Source: Verrucomicrobiota bacterium (GTDB lineage: Bacteria; Verrucomicrobiota; Verrucomicrobiia; Opitutales; Opitutaceae). Taken from it: a DNA stretch of 10,383 bases. Position 1 is the stretch's first letter. Every line of letters starts with the position of its first letter. The stretch lies in contig JAUPWC010000008.1 of the NCBI GenBank assembly GCA_030916665.1, positions 1-10,383 on the forward strand, given 5' to 3'. The notes under the pieces were generated by a model. The model was not told where the DNA came from. It worked only from the letters and a program-made list of their open reading frames with translations, and did no database searches. This document shows positions 5,829 through 10,383 of this stretch, piece by piece. The position numbers and the translations under genes were made by a program.

Positions 5829-7460
5829 TCAATCCTGCGGCTTGGCGGCTTGCTCCGCTCGGATGCGCTCCTGCCGCTTCTGGCGCAGCCGCGCTAGGGC
5901 GAGGGCGCCCAGGGCACCGAGGAAGATCGGGCTGGCCGCTCCGCCGCCGCCTCCTCCACCACCTCCTCCGCCAGTCGAGGGCGCAGAAGGAGTGGACGGC
6001 GTGGTGGGGGTCGTGGGCGTCGTCGGTGTGCCCGGCGTGGTCGCAGGCGGGGAAAACAACCCCAGCGAGGGCCGGCCGCCGAAGCGGCTGCTGAAGGCGG
6101 GCAGCACGTAGTCGAGGTCGCCGGCGGTGACGCCGAACCACGTGAGCAGGTCGCGCGCGTATTCGTCCACCGCCACGCCGGGGATGAGCCGGCCCTGGCC
6201 GGTGTCGATCGCCGCGAGGTTCTGCAGGTCGGGGTAGTGACCGGCCGCGGCGTCGCCATAGACCTTTCCGCCGCCGACGGCGCCGCCCATGACGAGGTGG
6301 TTGCCGCCCCAGGCGTGGTCGGAGCCGTTGCCGTTGGAGGTGAGCGTGCGGCCGAAATCCGAGGCCGTGAAAAGCGTGACCCGGTCGGCGTAGCCGGTCT
6401 CGTTGAGCGCCGCGTTGAAGAAACCGACCGCCTGGCTGACGGTGCGCAGCATCGTGAGCTGGTTGTCGATGACCTCGTCGTGGTGGTCCCAGCCGCCGAG
6501 CTGCACGAAGAAGATCTGGCGGCGCGCACCGAAGCGGCCGTTCGCCGCGATGATGCGGGCGATCATCGCCAGGTTGTTGGCCAGCGAATTGCCGGTCGGC
6601 GTGGGCGTGGTCAGCGTGCTGGTGCCGATGGCGCTGGAGAACTCGTAGTAGGAGTCGATGGCGTCGCGCGTGCTGTCGGCGTAGGTCTGCTCGAGCAGGT
6701 TGCGGTAGCTCTGGTCCACGAGGTTCTGCACGCCCTTCGAGCGGGTGGCGGTGAGATTGTTGGCGGCGGTCGGACTGTAGCCGGTGAGCGCGGTGGCGCC
6801 GGAAGAACCGACGGCATAGGTGAAGGCCTGCTGCCCGGCGAGAAACACGCTCTGCCCCGAGAGCGAGATGTTCATGGAGACCTGGCTGGGGGCGTTCAGG
6901 GACTTGATGATGTCGGCGGCGCGGCCGCCCCAGCCGATGGCCGTGCGCTGGTCGGGGATGCAGGTCTGCCACTGCTTGATTTGGTCGGCGTGCGAATAGA
7001 GCGAAAGCGGCAGGTGGCGGCCGGCCTTCACGTCGGCCAGCGTCGTCGGGCGCACGAGCGAACCGACGTTCGACACAAAGGCCAGCCGGCCGGTGGTGAA
7101 GAGGTCGCGCACCTCTGTCATCGAGGGATGGATGCCGAGCGTGCGCCCGCCGAGGTTGCCGGGCGTGATCGAGAGCAGGGTTTCCTTCGCGATGGCGAGG
7201 TTGCCGCGCACCTTGGCGTAGGCCTCGTATTCGCCGCCGGTGGTCGGCACCAGCATGTTGAAGGAATCGTTGCCGCCGGCGAGAAACAGGCAGACCAGCG
7301 CCCGGTAATCACCGTTCGTGCCGGCGGTCTGCGCGGAGAGGGAGTTGGCGAGCCGCAGCGTCAGCAACGTGGAGAACAGCGCGGTCGAGCCGACGCCGGC
7401 GCAGCTGGCCTGGCCGATGAACTCGCGGCGCGTGAGGGAACGGGAAGAGGAGGAGCTCAT
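5829..7460 (-). CDS. DUF1501 family protein, Tat-exported, with sorting-signal-like C-terminus
   Basis: A 543-residue DUF1501 protein. This family has an alkaline-phosphatase/sulfatase-like fold, is abundant in Verrucomicrobiota and Planctomycetota, and has no settled biochemical role. The N-terminus has a twin-arginine motif (SLTRREFIG, 8-16) and a hydrophobic stretch; cleavage is likely near 42-46. Family motifs are LFLAGGNDSFNMLVP at 58-72, LGGWDHHDE at 321-329, SDFGRT at 367-372 and DHAWGGNHLVMGG at 381-393. The His/Asp-rich motifs are probable metal ligands by analogy with the superfamily. After the conserved domain (ending about 470) come a Thr-Pro-rich linker (471-496), eleven consecutive glycines (497-507), a short hydrophobic segment (about 510-523) and a basic tail (RLRQKRQERIR). 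That layout resembles a C-terminal sorting tag such as GlyGly-CTERM. The ATG at 7460 lies seven bases after the DUF1800 stop, which indicates an operon. No Shine-Dalgarno is obvious, so translational coupling is likely. Confidence 0.93.
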   Translation of the reverse strand: MSSSSSRSLTRREFIGQASCAGVGSTALFSTLLTLRLANSLSAQTAGTNGDYRALVCLFLAGGNDSFNMLVPTTGGEYEAYAKVRGNLAIAKETLLSITPGNLGGRTLGIHPSMTEVRDLFTTGRLAFVSNVGSLVRPTTLADVKAGRHLPLSLYSHADQIKQWQTCIPDQRTAIGWGGRAADIIKSLNAPSQVSMNISLSGQSVFLAGQQAFTYAVGSSGATALTGYSPTAANNLTATRSKGVQNLVDQSYRNLLEQTYADSTRDAIDSYYEFSSAIGTSTLTTPTPTGNSLANNLAMIARIIAANGRFGARRQIFFVQLGGWDHHDEVIDNQLTMLRTVSQAVGFFNAALNETGYADRVTLFTASDFGRTLTSNGNGSDHAWGGNHLVMGGAVGGGKVYGDAAAGHYPDLQNLAAIDTGQGRLIPGVAVDEYARDLLTWFGVTAGDLDYVLPAFSSRFGGRPSLGLFSPPATTPGTPTTPTTPTTPSTPSAPSTGGGGGGGGGGGAASPIFLGALGALALARLRQKRQERIRAEQAAKPQD

Positions 7461-7467
7461 GGTCGGA

Positions 7468-9144
7468 TCACTTCAGCACGGCGTAGTCAGGGGAAATCAC
7501 GATGAGGTAGGCCGCCATGCGGGCGCGCGTCAGCTGCAGCGTGCTCCCGGAGGGCACCATGGCCGTGGAGATGCCGTTCACGGCCGTGAGGATTTTCTCG
7601 CGGCTGGCGGCGCTGAGCGTGCCGTGCGTCAGCAGCAGGTCGAGGTTGTCCACAAGGGTGCCGGCGTTGTCGGCGATGGCCGCCTGCGGCGCGAGGTCGA
7701 GCGAGAAGCCGGCGGCGCTGGTGTGGATGAGATTGTAGAGGTTGTTGGGCGTCGTGATACCGAAGACGGAATTCAGGATCTGGAACTCGGGGCCGACGAG
7801 CTGGGCATCGCTGATCGGTCCGGGCGGCTCGTAGTCGGGCAGATAGAAGTTGAAGACCGACGGCGAGGACATCGGGAACTGCCCCAGCGTGTTCTCGGTG
7901 ATCGAGGAGCCGAAGTCGTAGGGCAGGACCGTGCCCGAGAGTTTGTAGCGGCAGGCGCGCAGCAGGTGCGTGACGCGGAGGAACGGCTCGCGCAACTTCC
8001 CGTGCTCGGGATCGGTGAGGAAGGTCAGGCTGCGGGCCTCCGGGTCCAGCAGGATGGCCTTGATCACCGCCACCAGGTCGCCGCGCTGCCCGCGGCCGTT
8101 GTTGACGAAGGCCGCAGCGACCCGACCCACGTAGCCGTCGGAAGGATTGGAGGTCACCAACCGCTGGATGAGCAGGCGGCTGATGAACGGCGCGGTGTTG
8201 GGGTGCTCGACGAGGTTGTCGATGGCGTCGTTGACGTCCTGCATGCCGCTCTGGCCGGCGGGCAGGCTGGCTTTGCGCACGCCCGGGTAGGTCAGCAGGG
8301 TCTTCGCGCCCGTGTCGTGCTGCGCGTCCCACATCTTCATCGGCTGCGTGTAGTTGGCCGGGCTGACACGCGGAAAATCGAGGCGGCCGGTGCCCGTGCC
8401 GACGGCGTTGGGGTTGTTGTCCTCGTCGGTGAACCCGGTGAAGACGCGGGCGAACTCGGTGATCTGGTCGTTGGTGTAAGCCTCGACCGGGCGGCCGTTG
8501 GCGAAGCCGCTGTAGGTGCCATCGGGGTTGAGTGCGTAGAGACCGATGCTGAACAGCTGCATGCACTCGCGCGCGTAGTTCTCGTCGGGCCGGGTGCCGG
8601 TGGAGGGGTTGGCCTTGCGGTTGCGGTAGTGCGTGAGGAAACGCCCCATCATCGGATGGCGGGTCACGTCCAGCAGCAGCTGGCGGTAGGTGCCGAAGCT
8701 GTTTTGGAGCAGCATGTCGTAGTAGCTGCTGGAGCCCTCGGCGGCGTTGCTGATGGTCGAGACGTTGTCCGAAATCACGAAGATCTGGCTGAGCGCGTAG
8801 GCCACGCGCTGCCGGAGCTGGTCGTCGCCGGAAATCATGACCTGGTTGCGGGCGCGGCGGTTTTGCGCGTTGCCGATCGAGGTGATCTGCGCGGACGACA
8901 GGGCGGCCGTCACCACCGGCGCCGCCAAGGTCGCGGGCTTGGCGACCTGCCGGTCGATCCACGCGTTGTAGTTGTAGCCCAGGTCGCGCAGCTCGGCGAT
9001 CGCCTCCGTGGTCGGCCCGAAGGTCGCCTGGGCCAGGAAGCGCGAGGCCTGTTCGTCGGCGCTCAGCGTGGTGTCGGGAGACACGGTTTGGGCGAGCAGA
9101 GGCCCGCCAATCAGCAACCAAACCAGCCGGGATAGAAAGCGCAC
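7468..9144 (-). CDS. DUF1800 family exported protein
   Basis: A 558-residue DUF1800 protein, the usual genomic partner of DUF1501; the biochemical function is unknown. Residues 1-18 form a Sec-type signal peptide (MRFLSRLVWLLIGGPLLA). Family signatures: ASRFLAQATFGPT at 33-45, RQRVAYALSQIFVIS at 111-125, a TRHPMMGRFLTHYRN segment at 161-175, PDENYARECMQLFSIGL at 186-202, RVFTGF at 233-238, HDTGAKTLL at 276-284, LREPFLRVTHLLRA at 384-397 and SPSVFNFYLPDYEPPG at 427-442. Length is normal for the family. I chose the GTG at 9144 because it begins a compact signal peptide. An in-frame TTG at 9168 adds eight residues and is preceded by AAGGGG five bases upstream, so it cannot be excluded. First gene of the two-gene operon with DUF1501; both products are exported, by different routes (Sec and Tat), and may act together outside the cytoplasm. 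Confidence 0.92.
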   Translation of the reverse strand: MRFLSRLVWLLIGGPLLAQTVSPDTTLSADEQASRFLAQATFGPTTEAIAELRDLGYNYNAWIDRQVAKPATLAAPVVTAALSSAQITSIGNAQNRRARNQVMISGDDQLRQRVAYALSQIFVISDNVSTISNAAEGSSSYYDMLLQNSFGTYRQLLLDVTRHPMMGRFLTHYRNRKANPSTGTRPDENYARECMQLFSIGLYALNPDGTYSGFANGRPVEAYTNDQITEFARVFTGFTDEDNNPNAVGTGTGRLDFPRVSPANYTQPMKMWDAQHDTGAKTLLTYPGVRKASLPAGQSGMQDVNDAIDNLVEHPNTAPFISRLLIQRLVTSNPSDGYVGRVAAAFVNNGRGQRGDLVAVIKAILLDPEARSLTFLTDPEHGKLREPFLRVTHLLRACRYKLSGTVLPYDFGSSITENTLGQFPMSSPSVFNFYLPDYEPPGPISDAQLVGPEFQILNSVFGITTPNNLYNLIHTSAAGFSLDLAPQAAIADNAGTLVDNLDLLLTHGTLSAASREKILTAVNGISTAMVPSGSTLQLTRARMAAYLIVISPDYAVLK

Positions 9145-9355
9145 GGTGACGAAGGGTGACAGCCGCAACTATGCCCCTTCTTGGCGGCCGGTCGAGACTG
9201 CTAATGCCAAGAACTGGTCAAAATCGTTTGGCGGCATTCCGCTTCGACCTTGCGATCCCCGGCGTGAGGGCACCCCGACTCCAAGCCAATGCCGACCTTT
9301 ATGCGGCTGCGCTTGAGTCCCGCCACCGCGGGTTCCATCGCGGCTACGCAACTCA
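9145..9355. other. Intergenic region between glgA and the DUF1800/DUF1501 operon
   Basis: These 211 bases hold the 3' end signals of glgA and the promoter of the DUF1800 operon, both on the minus strand. I see no gene in it. The stretch about 9199-9235 is noticeably more AT-rich than its surroundings and contains minus-strand TTGACC (9221 to 9216), a possible -35, but no fitting -10. Minus-strand TTAGCAGTC (9204 to 9196) resembles half of a CIRCE element, but its inverted partner is absent. Confidence 0.5.
9319..9332 (-). terminator. Short GC-rich hairpin downstream of glgA
   Basis: CCCGC (9319-9323) pairs with GCGGG (9328-9332) around a four-base loop, 24 bases past the glgA stop on the minus strand. 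No U tract follows. It is the only compact stem right after glgA and could aid termination. Confidence 0.25.
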
Positions 9356-10383
9356 CTACCCCACCCGCGTGTGGATGGCCCAGCGGTAGAGCTGGACGTA
9401 GTGGCCGGCGCTGGCGCGCCACGAAAAATCCTTGGCCATGCCGCGCTGCTGGAGGCCGGCGTATTCGGCGCGGCGGTCATACCACGTCGCGCAGGCCCAG
9501 CCGATGGTGTTGGTGAGCGCCTCGGCGCTGGCGTCGTGGAAGACAAAACCCGTGCCGTCGGGCCGGCCCTCGACGAAGTTCTCGACCGTGTCGATGAGGC
9601 CGCCGGTGGCGCGCACGATGGGCGGCGTGCCGTAGCGCATCGCATACATCTGCGTGAGGCCGCAGGGCTCCGAGCGGCTCGGCATCACGAAGAAATCGCT
9701 GCCCGCCTGGATCAACCGCGCGAGCGCGCCGTCGAACCCGATGTGCGCGCCGAAGCGCCCGCGGTAGGCGCCGGCCGCCCAGTTGAAATCGTTCTCGAGG
9801 CGGGCATCGCCGTTGCCGAGCAGCACGAACTGGACGTTCATCCGCTCCATGATGCCGGCCATCGCGTCGGCCAGCAGGTCGAGGCCCTTCTGGGCGGCGA
9901 GGCGCGAGACCACACCGAAGACCGGCAGGTCGGGCCTCACTTCCAGACCGAAGCGCTCCTGCAGCCGCGCCTTGCACGCGACCTTGCCGGAGAGGTCGGC
10001 GGCCGAGAAATGCGCGGGCAGGAAACGGTCGCGCGCCGGGTCCCACGAGGTGTCGTCGATGCCGTTGAGGATGCCCATGAGGTCGCCCGCGCGGTAACGC
10101 AGCACGCCGTCGAGGCCGAAGCCGCCCTCGGGGGTCTTGATCTCGCCGGCGTAGCTCGGGCTGACAGTGGAGAGCTTCGTCGAGTGGTAGAGCCCCGCCT
10201 TCATCAGGTTCACCATGCCGTTGGAGATCACGCCGTCGCGGGACACCTCGCTCCAGGGCAGCCGGGCGAAGTTCACGACGCGCTCCGGCACCCAGCCCTG
10301 GTGCTCGAGGTTGTGGATGGTGAACACGGTGGCGGCGCGCCCGAGTGGGGTGTCGCGCAGCGTGGTGTTCAGCATCACGGGCA
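9356..10383 (-). CDS. glgA: Glycogen synthase (ADP-glucose type, GT5), 3' part; 5' end outside window
   Basis: C-terminal 341 or so residues of glycogen synthase, which transfers glucose from ADP-glucose to the growing alpha-1,4-glucan in the cytoplasm. The frame stays open to the right edge, so the true start is outside; bacterial GlgA is usually about 470-500 residues, so roughly 140 residues are missing. Counting from the GTG codon at 10378, motifs typical of GlgA are VFTIHNLEHQGW (18-29), TVSPSYAGEIKTPEGGFGLDG (71-91), YRAGDLMGILNGID (95-108), VVSRLAAQKGLDLL (156-169) and MPSRSEPCGLTQMYAMRYGT (232-251). The last holds the conserved Glu (E237) and Cys (C239) of the active-site loop, then IVRATGGLIDTVENF (254-268). 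The ORF ends with TAG at 9356-9358 after the usual C-terminal helix. No frameshift or missing motif is seen. The stop is separated from the DUF1800 start by about 200 bases, so the genes are probably not one operon although they run the same way. Confidence 0.95.
   Translation of the reverse strand, partial: PVMLNTTLRDTPLGRAATVFTIHNLEHQGWVPERVVNFARLPWSEVSRDGVISNGMVNLMKAGLYHSTKLSTVSPSYAGEIKTPEGGFGLDGVLRYRAGDLMGILNGIDDTSWDPARDRFLPAHFSAADLSGKVACKARLQERFGLEVRPDLPVFGVVSRLAAQKGLDLLADAMAGIMERMNVQFVLLGNGDARLENDFNWAAGAYRGRFGAHIGFDGALARLIQAGSDFFVMPSRSEPCGLTQMYAMRYGTPPIVRATGGLIDTVENFVEGRPDGTGFVFHDASAEALTNTIGWACATWYDRRAEYAGLQQRGMAKDFSWRASAGHYVQLYRWAIHTRVG

Noticed and set aside
5941..5972. CCN trinucleotide tract as a phase-variable microsatellite
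   Set aside because: The tract encodes eleven glycines with mixed third bases (CCG, CCT, CCA), so it is not a perfect repeat prone to slippage, and in-frame changes would not switch the gene off.
5653..6972. A 439-codon minus-strand frame overlapping DUF1501
   Set aside because: Arg/His/Pro-rich out-of-frame translation of DUF1501; the DUF1501 frame has the family motifs and the Tat signal.
7318..9135. A 605-codon plus-strand open frame opposite DUF1800
   Set aside because: No recognisable motif, Val/Gly/Arg-rich antisense pattern, and it is fully opposed to a gene with many DUF1800 signatures.
9196..9204. Possible CIRCE (HrcA) operator half-site TTAGCAGTC on the minus strand
   Set aside because: No inverted partner at the expected nine-base spacing, and the downstream genes are not heat-shock genes.

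Overview
High-GC bacterial window. The gene set points to Verrucomicrobiota, probably Opitutaceae: a Hanks-type kinase fused to PEGA-like and FGE-sulfatase-like domains, a PEGA/TolB-like periplasmic protein, an FHA-cyclase protein, an adjacent DUF1800/DUF1501 pair, and a bacterial-type glycogen synthase. The lineage is an inference from gene content and composition; no rRNA or other marker gene is present. Clear Shine-Dalgarno sequences are scarce throughout. I see no tRNA, rRNA, CRISPR array, insertion sequence or phage gene.

Layout. (1) 85-522 (+): small protein with two C-terminal membrane segments, function unknown. (2) 523-644: convergent gap with three strong inverted repeats. (3) 645-2912 (-): membrane-anchored Ser/Thr kinase with a PEGA-like and FGE-like outer portion. 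(4) 2913-3015: divergent promoter region. (5) 3016-4812 (+): secreted PEGA-repeat plus TolB-like propeller protein. Seven bases later, at 4820-5671 (+), comes an FHA domain fused to a class III nucleotide-cyclase domain, almost certainly in the same operon. (6) 5672-5828: convergent gap with weak hairpins. (7) 7468-9144 (-) DUF1800 and 5829-7460 (-) DUF1501, a two-gene operon with a 7-base gap. (8) 9145-9355: intergenic, hairpin plus a relatively AT-rich stretch. (9) 9356-10383 (-): 3' part of glycogen synthase glgA, whose 5' end lies outside the window.

How they may work together. The kinase, the PEGA/propeller protein and the FHA-cyclase form a compact divergent locus. An envelope sensor kinase, an envelope protein with the same type of PEGA domain, and a cytoplasmic phosphothreonine reader sit side by side. 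A plausible reading is an envelope-sensing phosphorylation relay ending in a cyclase-like output. The cyclase domain, however, lacks residues normally needed for purine recognition and transition-state stabilisation, so the output may not be cAMP. The DUF1800/DUF1501 pair is a separate exported system. Its DUF1501 member has a Tat signal and an unusual Thr-Pro / poly-Gly / hydrophobic / basic C-terminal tail resembling a sorting signal. glgA belongs to storage-carbohydrate metabolism and has no visible functional tie to the others.
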